Positions 36,682 to 44,697 of a stretch of DNA of 64,000 bases are shown here, in pieces. Source of the stretch: a bacterium (GTDB taxonomy: Bacteria; Pseudomonadota; Alphaproteobacteria; Caulobacterales; Hyphomonadaceae). The DNA lies in assembly GCA_016125045.1 (NCBI GenBank), contig WGML01000003.1, positions 1 through 64,000 of the forward strand, given 5' to 3'. Position 1 is the stretch's first letter. Every line of letters begins with the position of its first letter. Below the pieces are notes generated by a model. It searched no databases, was not told the origin of the DNA, and worked only from the letters and a program-made list of their open reading frames with translations. The translations under genes and the position numbers were made by a program.

Positions 36682-37797
36682 ATGGCTGACATCTTCATCT
36701 CCTACAAGAAAGAGGATGCGGGCCGGGTGGACCGCATCGTCGAGGGATTGCGCGCGGAAGGGTTTTCCGTCTGGTGGGACCATGCGATCGCCCCGGGGTC
36801 GCAATGGGACCAGACGATCCAGACCGAGCTGAACGCCGCCAAGATGGTGATCGCCGTCTGGTCGGAATTGTCGGTCAACGCCCCGTGGGTGAAGGAAGAG
36901 GCGAGCGTCGGCAAGTCGCGGGGCCGGCTTCTGCCCGTTCGCATCGACGATGTGGAGCCGCCGCTCGGTTTCGGCCTGATCCAGATGGCGGACCTCATCG
37001 GCTGGAAGGGCGACCGCACGGACGATCCGCAATGGTCGCACTTCCTTGGCGCGGTGAAGGCGGTGATGAGCGGCGCTCCGGCGGTCGGGCTCGAAAAGCC
37101 GGTCCGCCGCAAATCGCGCATGCCGCTGATCATCGGCGGCGGCGCCGCGGTCGCCATGATCGTGGCGGCGGTCGTCGGCCTGCAGTGGCTGAGCGGGATT
37201 TCCGGAATGACGGTGGACTATGGCGACGGCGCGTCGACCACGATCACCCGGACCCCCGCCGGTGCGAGCCCCGAGGCCAGCGCCGGGGCACCGGCGGGCG
37301 CGGTCCCCGGCGGGCAGCCCGCCGAGCCGAGCGACACGGAGCGCGCGGCGTATCAGAAGGCCGCGGACAGCAAGCTGAAGTCCGATTATCTCGACTATCT
37401 GCGCGTCTATCCACAGGGCGCGTTCGCTGCACGGATTCGCGATGAGGTGCTGCCTTTCTGCGTCGCTGAACAGCGCGAGAAATGGATTCCCGGACCCACC
37501 CCGATCGGCCAGATGCTGAGAGGCGTGTCCACCATGGAGGACGCGACCGGGACGTCGATCACCTATGCAACGTCGGAGGCCGCGTGCGCGTCGGCGAAGA
37601 AGAATGTCGAATATGATGCGGAACGCTATTGCCGGGGGCTGACCTCGTCAGGATCGATGCGCAACGGCGTGATGAGCATGCAGTGGGTGGATTGCGCGTG
37701 CGAGCAGAACGCCGCCGGCTGGTTCTGCATGGTCGATCCGACCTACAACTGCGCCTATGAGATGAAGTCCGCTGAAACCGTCGAAATCTGCAACTGA
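36682..37797 (+). CDS. TIR-domain protein with transmembrane helix and exported C-terminal region
   Basis: A 371-residue protein. The TIR domain (2-130) starts ADIFISYKKED and has the WWDHAI box. The glutamate pair at 72-73 in PWVKEEAS is at the position of the NADase catalytic Glu of TIR enzymes. A transmembrane helix at about 148-170 is followed by a Pro/Ala linker, a helical module with YLDYLRVYPQGAFA (236-249), and a cysteine-rich C-terminal part (Cys at about 260, 299, 328, 350, 352, 359, 365 and 370). The last part would be periplasmic. Many bacterial TIRs deplete NAD in phage defence; a signalling role is also possible. It starts 78 bp after the redox lipoprotein. Confidence 0.85.
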   Translation: MADIFISYKKEDAGRVDRIVEGLRAEGFSVWWDHAIAPGSQWDQTIQTELNAAKMVIAVWSELSVNAPWVKEEASVGKSRGRLLPVRIDDVEPPLGFGLIQMADLIGWKGDRTDDPQWSHFLGAVKAVMSGAPAVGLEKPVRRKSRMPLIIGGGAAVAMIVAAVVGLQWLSGISGMTVDYGDGASTTITRTPAGASPEASAGAPAGAVPGGQPAEPSDTERAAYQKAADSKLKSDYLDYLRVYPQGAFAARIRDEVLPFCVAEQREKWIPGPTPIGQMLRGVSTMEDATGTSITYATSEAACASAKKNVEYDAERYCRGLTSSGSMRNGVMSMQWVDCACEQNAAGWFCMVDPTYNCAYEMKSAETVEICN

Positions 37798-37799
37798 AC

Positions 37800-38666
37800 A
37801 TGGCGCCCCGCACAGTCGGTGAGACGTTGAAGCCTCGGGGCCGCGTGCTGATCATCGCGGGGTCGGATTCCGGCGGCGGCGCGGGCCTCCAGGCGGATGT
37901 GAAGACGGTGACGCTGCTCGGTGGATACGCGGCGACCGCGGTGACCGCGATTACCGTGCAGAACACGCTCGGCGTCCACGATGTCGTGCGGTCGGCGCCG
38001 AGGCTGGTCGTCGCTCAGATTCAGGCGGTGATGTCCGACATCGGCGCGGATGTGGTGAAGACCGGCATGCTGGCGGACAAGGCGCTCGTCGAGACGGTGG
38101 CGGACGCGCTCGCCCTCCACGCTGCGGGGATCGGCCGCGTGATCGATCCGGTGATGGTGGCGACTTCGGGCGACCGGCTGCTGGCGACGGATGCGGTGGA
38201 CGCGATGCGCAGTCTTCTCGTTCCCGGCGCGGCGCTGCTCACCCCGAACGCGCCGGAGGCCGAGGTGCTCGCAGGCGTCGCGGTGGAGTCGGTGGACGGC
38301 CAGAGGCGGGCCGCCGAGCGGTTGTTGCGCGCGGGGGCGCATGGCGTGCTGGTGAAGGGCGGCCACATTCCAGGCGGTGTGATCGTCGACGTGCTCGCGA
38401 CCGAGGCGGGAGAGACCTATTTCGAGGCGGACCGTGTGGCGACGCGGTCGACGCACGGCACCGGGTGCACGCTGGCGTCGGGGGTCGCGGCGGGGCTGGC
38501 GCGCGGGATGTCTCTGGCGGCGGCTGTCGGGCTTGCGCGCGATTACCTGATGGAGGCGCTGCGCGCCGCGCCGGGCTTCGGGCACGGGGCGGGGCCGGTT
38601 GATCACGGCTGGCCGGCGCGTGAACCGGAGCGTTATGCCGATCTGCTTGAGCGCTACCGGATCTGA
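37800..38666 (+). CDS. thiD: Hydroxymethylpyrimidine/phosphomethylpyrimidine kinase ThiD
   Basis: A 288-residue ribokinase-fold enzyme that makes HMP diphosphate for thiamine synthesis. IAGSDSGGGAGLQADVKT is near the N-terminus, followed by VKTGML, DPVMVATSGD, LTPNAPEAEVL, VKGGH and the catalytic GTGCTLAS motif. It begins 2 bases after the TIR stop on the same strand, probably chance proximity rather than a functional link. It ends in a 13-bp overlap with the convergent TonB-like gene. No TPP riboswitch was seen. Confidence 0.95.
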   Translation: MAPRTVGETLKPRGRVLIIAGSDSGGGAGLQADVKTVTLLGGYAATAVTAITVQNTLGVHDVVRSAPRLVVAQIQAVMSDIGADVVKTGMLADKALVETVADALALHAAGIGRVIDPVMVATSGDRLLATDAVDAMRSLLVPGAALLTPNAPEAEVLAGVAVESVDGQRRAAERLLRAGAHGVLVKGGHIPGGVIVDVLATEAGETYFEADRVATRSTHGTGCTLASGVAAGLARGMSLAAAVGLARDYLMEALRAAPGFGHGAGPVDHGWPAREPERYADLLERYRI

Positions 38667-39085
38667 TCGGCAAGCGCGAGGTCGCGTGCGCCGTCATCGG
38701 CGCATCGGGCGGGGTCCATGCGCCAGCTGATGGTGAGGCGTTCGCCCACCGAGACGCCGGAGGTCGGCTCGAATGTCATCCCCCTCGTCATCTGCATCGC
38801 CTTGCGTTCGAACTCGGGAGCGGAGCACGAGGCGACGTAGACGCCGACCGGGGTTCCGCTGGGCGCGATGTTGAACACCACCTCGCACTCGCCGGGGATG
38901 CCTTCCCGGGCCGCGCGATAGGGGTAGTCCGGGCCGCCAAGACCGGTGGGCGTCCGGCTGGCCTTGACCGCGATGATGTAGGGCTGCGCGCCGTCGATGT
39001 CGGCTGAACACGCGGCGTCGCGGGCGAACGCCGAGGGTGAGAGCGCGAGGGCGAGGGCGAAGATGGATGCGTGCTTCATTTTCAT
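38654..39085 (-). CDS. Small exported TonB C-terminal-like protein
   Basis: A 143-residue protein with a signal peptide (MKMKHASIFALALALSPSAFA) and a TonB_C-like domain: PDYPYRAAREGIPGECEVVFNIAPSGTP is the diagnostic block, followed by CSAPEFERKAMQ and the MTFEPTSG strand. It lacks the membrane anchor of true TonB, so it is a soluble periplasmic TonB-like module. Two cysteines flank the core. The end overlaps thiD by 13 bases in the convergent orientation. Its promoter carries three 11-bp-spaced ATGACA repeats. Confidence 0.75.
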   Translation of the reverse strand: MKMKHASIFALALALSPSAFARDAACSADIDGAQPYIIAVKASRTPTGLGGPDYPYRAAREGIPGECEVVFNIAPSGTPVGVYVASCSAPEFERKAMQMTRGMTFEPTSGVSVGERLTISWRMDPARCADDGARDLALADQIR

Positions 39086-39119
39086 GACAGTTATATGACA
39101 GATATATGACATCTTGTCA
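39084..39119. promoter_or_regulatory. Candidate operator: three ATGACA repeats at 11-bp spacing and a TGACA/TGTCA dyad
   Basis: ATGACA starts at 39084, 39095 and 39106, exactly one helical turn apart, in an AT-rich island (TTATATGACAGATATATG). The last copy forms TGACA-N3-TGTCA at 39107-39119. The region covers the start and promoter of the TonB-like gene, and the PhzF gene reads away on the other side. An unidentified regulator is inferred. Confidence 0.5.
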
Positions 39120-39245
39120 CGAAGAAACTGAACGCCGTCAAACGGACCTCGAAGAAGGCGCCGCCGATCACAATGTGTGCCCGGCGCCTGACACCCATCG
39201 TCATTGCTCCCGGATTGGTTAGAAGGGGCGAAAGAGGAGCGCCGG

Positions 39246-40055
39246 ATGGAGTGTCCGTTCTATCAGATCGATGCCTTCGCAGAGCGGGCGTTCGGGGGCG
39301 GGCCCGCGGCGGTGATGCCGCTCGACGCGTTCCTGGAAGACCGGCTGATGCAGGCCATCGCGGCGGAGAACAATCTTGCCGAAACGGCGTTCCTTGTCCC
39401 GAAGGGCGAGGGGGTTTGGGACCTGCGCTGGTTCACGCCGACCATCGAGGTTCCGCTTTGCGGCCACGCGACGCTCGCCGCCGCTCACGCGATTTTCTCC
39501 CACGAGGGCTTCATGGAGGACGAGATCGCATTCGACACGAAGTCCGGGCGGCTGACGGTGAAACGGCTGAGCGACAACCGGCTGGTGATGGACTTTCCCG
39601 CGCAGACCGCGCGTGCAATCGCGCCGCCGCCGGGCCTCGCGGACGCACTGCGGGCGGAGCCGGTGGAGGTGATGGCCGCCGCCTTCCTGTTGGTGATTTT
39701 TGAGAACGCCAGCAAAATCCGGGCGCTGGCTCCCGATATCTCGGCGCTCAAGGAGATCGGCGGCGCGACCGATGTCCGGGCCGGCAATGTGATCTGCGCC
39801 GCGCCGGGCGATGATGGGTATGACGTGGTGTCCCGGTTTTTCGGGCCGGGCTCAGGCATACCGGAGGACCCCGCCACAGGTTCGGCGCACTGCATCATCG
39901 CGCCGGAATTCTCCCGCCGCCTTGGCAAGGACGACCTGCGGTGCTTTCAGGCCTATCCCGGGAGAGGCGCGGACATCACCACGCAAATAAAGGGGGACAG
40001 AGTGCTTCTCTCGGGTCGCGGGCGCACGGTGATCGAGGGCGTTTTTACGCTTTGA
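39246..40055 (+). CDS. PhzF-family isomerase/epimerase
   Basis: A 269-residue protein of the diaminopimelate epimerase fold. It has FYQIDAFAERAFGGGPAAV at the start, AAENNLAETAF with the conserved catalytic Glu, WFTPTIEVPLCGHATLAAA, and the EDPATGSAHC block. PhzF proteins isomerise small acids; phenazine synthesis is not implied because no phz cluster is present. ATG 39246 follows AGAGGAGCG. Confidence 0.92.
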   Translation: MECPFYQIDAFAERAFGGGPAAVMPLDAFLEDRLMQAIAAENNLAETAFLVPKGEGVWDLRWFTPTIEVPLCGHATLAAAHAIFSHEGFMEDEIAFDTKSGRLTVKRLSDNRLVMDFPAQTARAIAPPPGLADALRAEPVEVMAAAFLLVIFENASKIRALAPDISALKEIGGATDVRAGNVICAAPGDDGYDVVSRFFGPGSGIPEDPATGSAHCIIAPEFSRRLGKDDLRCFQAYPGRGADITTQIKGDRVLLSGRGRTVIEGVFTL

Positions 40056-40191
40056 ACGAGCGTTCGGGTGATGTCTGGCGGATGGTCGGCTCGGGTCTCG
40101 GCGACGTCGTTTGGCGCAGGCAGCTGACCGGTGATGCGGGGATTGTTGCAGTGAGGTCAGAATGCCTCTCGGGGTGAGGAGCGGGGGCGGC

Positions 40192-41172
40192 ATGGTGCAG
40201 GCGGGGGCGCAGGCAGCGCCCGGACGCGCCGAATGGCTGGTGCTCGGACTGCTCGTGATTATCTGGGGGTCCGCGTTCGCGGGCATACGGATCGCGGTCG
40301 AGACCCTCTCGCCGATCTGGGTCGCGGCCATGCGGCTGTGGGTGGCGACGGGGTTCCTCGGCGTATGGATCGCTGTTGAGGCCTTGGCCGGGCGCATGCG
40401 TCGATCCGGGATCATGGGGGCGGATGTTTCGGCGGCCGCAGCGACACCGCCAGACCGGGGTCGGCTGACGATACGGGCGGTGCTGGCCTTTGTGGTGGTC
40501 GGCACCGTGTTCACGGGCGCGCCGTTCTTCGCGTTCGGTGAAGCGGGGCTGACGGAGTCGTCGGCCGTGCTCGCCATCTGCAATGGCGGGACGCCGATGT
40601 TCACGGCGCTCCTCGCCTGGATGTTCGTGCCCGGCGAGGGGATGACGTGGCGGCGGGCGTTCGGGGTCGCCTTCGGGTTCGCAGGCCTGCTCATCCTGGT
40701 GGCGCCCGAGCTGACGGGCGGGATCGGCGCGGTGAGCGGCCTCGCCTTCGCGATCGGCGGAGCGGCGCTCTACGCCGGGGGCAATATCGTGACCCGCCTC
40801 GCTCCGAAGGTCGGGGCGGCGCTTTCCGGCTTCATCATCGCAGGGTCCGGGGCGGTGTTCACAACCCTGGTCGCGCTCGCCATGGGTGAGCCGCTCGTCG
40901 GCGGCTCGACGGCGTCGTGGATCGCGACGGTTCTTCTCGGGCTCGCGCCGACCGGACTTGCGATGATTCTCTATGTCTGGCTGATCCAGAAGGCGGGCCC
41001 GATGTTTCTTGCGCAGGTCACCTATCTCAACCCGCTCTGGGCGGCGGCGCTGGGCGTGGTGCTGCTGGGCGAGGCGTTCACGCTGACGATGGCGGGGGCG
41101 TTGATGCTGATCCTCACAGGCGTCGCCATCGCGAACATGCGCCCGCGCGCGTTGGTTCGATTACGCCCTTGA
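40192..41172 (+). CDS. EamA/DMT-family transporter
   Basis: About 326 residues with ten predicted transmembrane helices in two EamA repeats. The first repeat starts LVIIWGSAFAGIRIAVE and the second has FAIGGAALYAGGNIVTRL and AQVTYLNPLWAAALGVVLLGE near the end. These exporters move amino acids, nucleotide sugars or drugs across the inner membrane; the substrate is unknown. ATG 40192 has GAGGAG upstream; ATG 40162 would add ten residues and cannot be excluded. Confidence 0.85.
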   Translation: MVQAGAQAAPGRAEWLVLGLLVIIWGSAFAGIRIAVETLSPIWVAAMRLWVATGFLGVWIAVEALAGRMRRSGIMGADVSAAAATPPDRGRLTIRAVLAFVVVGTVFTGAPFFAFGEAGLTESSAVLAICNGGTPMFTALLAWMFVPGEGMTWRRAFGVAFGFAGLLILVAPELTGGIGAVSGLAFAIGGAALYAGGNIVTRLAPKVGAALSGFIIAGSGAVFTTLVALAMGEPLVGGSTASWIATVLLGLAPTGLAMILYVWLIQKAGPMFLAQVTYLNPLWAAALGVVLLGEAFTLTMAGALMLILTGVAIANMRPRALVRLRP

Positions 41173-41179
41173 TTGTCGG

Positions 41180-41830
41180 GTGTCCGGCAACGCGGGATTA
41201 ATCCGTCTGCGCCATCCTGGCCGTCAGTTTCGGGTTGGGACGTCGAAGCCGGTGCAGGATCTGAATCCGTTCAGCGAAGTGGAGATTCTGGTCCAGACGC
41301 GGAACCAGAACCTGCTCAATGTCGTGAAAGTGGTGTGCGCGGCGTTCGGCGTGCGGCGGATGCATGATTGCAGCGAGGCGTCGGAGCTCGCCGAGACGTT
41401 CGAGAAGCTCAAGCCGGATCTTCTGATCTCGGGCCTCAGCGGGGAAGTCGAGGCGCAGCTCGACGCGATGCGGGCTCTGCGGCGCCACCCGTCATGTCCG
41501 AACCGGTATTTCCCCGCCATCGTCGTCTCGCCCTACACCGAGCGGCGCTGGGTGATGGCGGCGATCAACGCCGGGGCGCATGAGTTCGTGGCGCTGCCGG
41601 TCAGCCCCAAACGGTTGTGGCTGGCGATCAATCACGCGGTGATCATCGGCCGCCCCTTCGTTGATGTTGAGGGCTATTTCGGCCCCTGCCGGCGCCGGCG
41701 CGTGGACCGAGGATACAAGGGGCCCGAGCGCAGAGCCGACGGATCGTCGCCCGACCCCTCCGTGCGCAAGGCGCAGGAGGCGGTGGTCGGCGAGATGATG
41801 GCCGAGTGGAACGCGACCAAGGCTGCCTGA
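41180..41830 (+). CDS. Degenerate response-regulator receiver protein
   Basis: About 216 residues from a GTG start (true start uncertain; the domain begins near residue 35). The receiver fold is recognisable (VEILVQTRNQNLLNVVKVV, KPDLLISGL, FPAIVVSPYTE, AINAGAHEFVALPVSPKRL). The phospho-acceptor Asp is replaced by Gly in LLISG, and the conserved Lys before Pro is Leu in VALPVSP. It is therefore probably a pseudo-receiver working by protein contact. The C-terminal 60 residues are basic and polar without a DNA-binding motif. Confidence 0.65.
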   Translation: MSGNAGLIRLRHPGRQFRVGTSKPVQDLNPFSEVEILVQTRNQNLLNVVKVVCAAFGVRRMHDCSEASELAETFEKLKPDLLISGLSGEVEAQLDAMRALRRHPSCPNRYFPAIVVSPYTERRWVMAAINAGAHEFVALPVSPKRLWLAINHAVIIGRPFVDVEGYFGPCRRRRVDRGYKGPERRADGSSPDPSVRKAQEAVVGEMMAEWNATKAA

Positions 41831-41950
41831 AGCCAGCTCCTGAAGTCCGCTCCCGTCGCCGCGGGCCATCCTCTTCAGTCGGATTGCAGCCGCGGTCACG
41901 TTCCCGCCATTGTGTTGATCTGCTATGCGGGCTCGACATTCGGGGAGACG

Positions 41951-43627
41951 ATGATGCGAACGAACGTCAAGGTTATTGTCGCGGGGCTCGCCGCCCTGTT
42001 CGTGGTCGCCGCCTGCGCAAGCCGCGAACCCGCGCTGGAAGGCCAGGCGGAAGACATCCAGGTGACCGGCTCTCGCGCGCAGAAAGCCGGCGCCCCGCCC
42101 CCGCCGCCTCCGCCTCCGCCGCCTTCCCCTCTCGCGATGGCGCCGCCGCCGCCGATGGCGTCGCTGCCGCCGCCCCAGCTTACCCCCGCGCAGGACACGG
42201 AGCGATATCCCGACGCGCCGATCAATCCGGTGAAACAGGTGGCGGTCGAGCCGGTCTCGACCTTCTCGATCGACGTCGACACCGCCGCTTATGCCAATGT
42301 GCGCAGGTTTCTGAAGGACGGCGACCTGCCCCCCAAGGACGCGGTGCGCATCGAGGAGATGATCAATTACTTCGACTATGACTACCCGCTGCCGAAGTCC
42401 CGCGAGACGCCGTTTGCGCCGTTCGTGAAGCTCGCGCCCTCGCCCTGGGGGCAGGGCAAGACGCTCCTGCATGTCGCGCTTCAGGGATACGATGTGCGGC
42501 CAGCGGCGCGCCCGCCGTTGAATCTGGTTCTGCTGCTCGATGTATCGGGGTCGATGCAGGGGCCGGACAGGCTGCCGCTCGCGATCCAGGCGATGAAGAT
42601 CCTGGTGAATGACCTCACCGAGAAGGATCATGTGTCGATCGCCGTCTATGCAGGCGCGGCCGGCGTCGTGCTCGAACCCACCTCCGGCGCGGACAAGCCG
42701 AAAATCCTCGCGGCCCTCGAGAGTCTCACCGCCGGTGGATCGACCGCAGGCGGGGAGGGGATCCAGCTCGCCTACACGCTCGTCGAACGGCATTTCGACA
42801 AGGCCTCGGTCAACCGGGTGATCATGTCCTCGGATGGCGACTTCAATGTCGGGATATCGGAGCCCGACCGGCTCAAGGATCTAGTGGAGCGCAAGCGCGA
42901 GACGGGCATCTATCTCACCTATCTGGGGTTCGGCCGCGGCAATTACTCCGACCAGATGGCGCAGACGCTGACTCAGGCGGGAAACGGGATCGCCGCCTAT
43001 ATCGACACGCTCGGCGAGGCGAGGAAGGTGCTGCATGACCAGGTGCAGGCGGCGCTGCTGCCGATCGCGGACGACGTGAAAATCCAGATCGAGTTCAATC
43101 CGGCGCGCGTCGCCGAGTATCGCCTGATCGGCTACGAGACGCGCCTTCTGAACCGCGAGGACTTCGCGAACGACCGGGTCGACGCGGGCGATATCGGCGC
43201 CGGCGCGGCGGTGACGGCGATCTATGAGCTGACGCCGCCCGGCGGCAAGACGCTCGTCGAGCCGTTGCGCTATCAGACGGGCCCGAAGCCGGCGGCGACC
43301 GCGCTCGACAAGGAGGTCGCGTTCCTGCGCGTCCGCTACAAGCCGCCCGGCGCGAAGGATTCGATCCTGATCGAGCGCGCCGTGACGGACGCCGATGCGG
43401 TGAAGGACATCGCGGCCGCGCCCGAACAGACCCGATGGGCGACCGCCGTGGCGGGCTTCGGTCAGCTGCTTCGCGGCGAACCCTATCTCGACAAGGACTA
43501 TGGCTATGACGATGTGCTCGCTCTCGCTCAGGGCGCGCGCGGGGACGATGAGTTCGGCTGGCGCGCCGAGTTCACCCAGCTCGTGCGGGCGGCGGAAACC
43601 GCGAGGGCGATGCCGGACGGGCGCTGA
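41951..43627 (+). CDS. vWA-domain lipoprotein (YfbK/DUF3520 type)
   Basis: A 558-residue protein. The lipobox FVVAAC puts the lipid Cys at about residue 22, followed by a poly-Pro linker (about 48-82). The family block VSTFSIDVDTAAYANVRRFL is followed by the vWA domain with MIDAS LLLDVSGSMQGP and a later MSSDGDFNVG strand. The C-terminal half ends with the DUF3520-like KEVAFLRVRYK region. vWA proteins bind partners through a metal site; no partner is evident here. ATG 41951 has CGGGGAGACG upstream. Confidence 0.88.
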   Translation: MMRTNVKVIVAGLAALFVVAACASREPALEGQAEDIQVTGSRAQKAGAPPPPPPPPPPSPLAMAPPPPMASLPPPQLTPAQDTERYPDAPINPVKQVAVEPVSTFSIDVDTAAYANVRRFLKDGDLPPKDAVRIEEMINYFDYDYPLPKSRETPFAPFVKLAPSPWGQGKTLLHVALQGYDVRPAARPPLNLVLLLDVSGSMQGPDRLPLAIQAMKILVNDLTEKDHVSIAVYAGAAGVVLEPTSGADKPKILAALESLTAGGSTAGGEGIQLAYTLVERHFDKASVNRVIMSSDGDFNVGISEPDRLKDLVERKRETGIYLTYLGFGRGNYSDQMAQTLTQAGNGIAAYIDTLGEARKVLHDQVQAALLPIADDVKIQIEFNPARVAEYRLIGYETRLLNREDFANDRVDAGDIGAGAAVTAIYELTPPGGKTLVEPLRYQTGPKPAATALDKEVAFLRVRYKPPGAKDSILIERAVTDADAVKDIAAAPEQTRWATAVAGFGQLLRGEPYLDKDYGYDDVLALAQGARGDDEFGWRAEFTQLVRAAETARAMPDGR

Positions 43628-43814
43628 CGGGCGAGGACTGACGGTCGGGGGCCGCGGCGCCGCTGAAGCTTGCATGCAACGGCGCGAAAATCTTCGCTTT
43701 GCTCTCGTGCGACGCGATTGAGTGTGGCGAGCGACGGGCGTTAGCTCAGCGTCGGTCCACCGCGCCGCCGGATTGGTCGGCGGCTCGCGATGCGGGCCGG
43801 GGCTGGAGGGATGC

Positions 43815-44582
43815 ATGCGCGTCAAGACGTTGGCGGCTGCGGCGGCGATGATGGTGTTCGCGGCCGCGTGTGAGCCGGGTGGCGGAGCAGAGGGGCCGGC
43901 GCCCTCTCAGGCAAGTGCGGCGCAGGCTGATGCGATCGAGTCCGCTTGCCCGGATGACGGCCCCCGCCTTGCGGAAACGCGCCTGTGCCAGCGCTCTGCG
44001 GCGGCGATGATCGAGCACGCGGAAGGGGCGGGCGAGATCGAGTACGGGGACGGTTGCACGTCGGTGATGAATGAAACGCTGATGGCGGGCGACGAGGCGC
44101 TGATCTATGGCGCCGCCAAGTGCGGGGACGTGGTCACCACGCTGGACTTCGCCGGCGGCGCGCACAGCGCATCCATCAATTATGTGCGTTCTGCGTTTGG
44201 CGGCGACGCGGTGAAGGGGGCCGAGGTCATCCGCGTGTTCGGGACGGATCCCGATCCGCAGGGCGCGCTGAAAGAGGTGCTGGCCGGATTGCCGGAAGCT
44301 GAACGGGCCGATTGTGAAATCCGGCCGGCGGGGATGGACGGCTGGCCGGCGGATGCGCTGGTGATCGCGCCCACTGCGGCGGCGCGGGCGAAACATCCGG
44401 CGGATGAACCGGTCGCGTTGTGCGGGCCGTGGGGGTTTGACGAGGATGCGACGAGCTTTTGGCGCATCACGCAAGGGTATGCCTGGTTCTTCCAGCTTGG
44501 TCAGGACATGCCTGACTTCGATGCGGCGAGCGTCACCTTGATCCGCAAACAGGCGGATGGGTCGTGGATGCGGGTGGACTAG
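43815..44582 (+). CDS. Hypothetical lipoprotein
   Basis: About 255 residues from ATG 43815 (GCTGGAGGG upstream). The signal peptide ends with a FAAAC lipobox (Cys about residue 19). The mature protein is acidic, with several cysteines (about 45, 58, 80, 103, 180 and 215) likely to form disulfides, and ends WMRVD. No family is recognised. It is followed by 115 bp of leader before serC. Confidence 0.65.
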   Translation: MRVKTLAAAAAMMVFAAACEPGGGAEGPAPSQASAAQADAIESACPDDGPRLAETRLCQRSAAAMIEHAEGAGEIEYGDGCTSVMNETLMAGDEALIYGAAKCGDVVTTLDFAGGAHSASINYVRSAFGGDAVKGAEVIRVFGTDPDPQGALKEVLAGLPEAERADCEIRPAGMDGWPADALVIAPTAAARAKHPADEPVALCGPWGFDEDATSFWRITQGYAWFFQLGQDMPDFDAASVTLIRKQADGSWMRVD

Positions 44583-44650
44583 CGCAAACGCGACGCCGCA
44601 GGAGCGCGATTGACCAAACGGGCGGCGCGGCGCATACGGGCTGCGGGCCA

Positions 44651-44692
44651 GTCGCTCCCAACGGCGACCAGTCCATCTGCAAGGATGGGAGA
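44651..44692 (+). promoter_or_regulatory. serC leader-like RNA (two hairpins, the second covering the ribosome binding site)
   Basis: Just before serC are two hairpins: GTCGC/GCGAC at 44651-44668, and CCATC/GATGG at 44673-44688 (extendable by one T-G pair). The 3' arm of the second includes part of GGATGGGAGA, the serC Shine-Dalgarno region, 6 bases before ATG 44698. This matches the description of the alphaproteobacterial serC leader (Rfam RF00517, from memory), whose last stem overlaps the serC ribosome binding site. It probably controls serine synthesis at translation. Confidence 0.55.
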
Positions 44693-44697
44693 CATTG

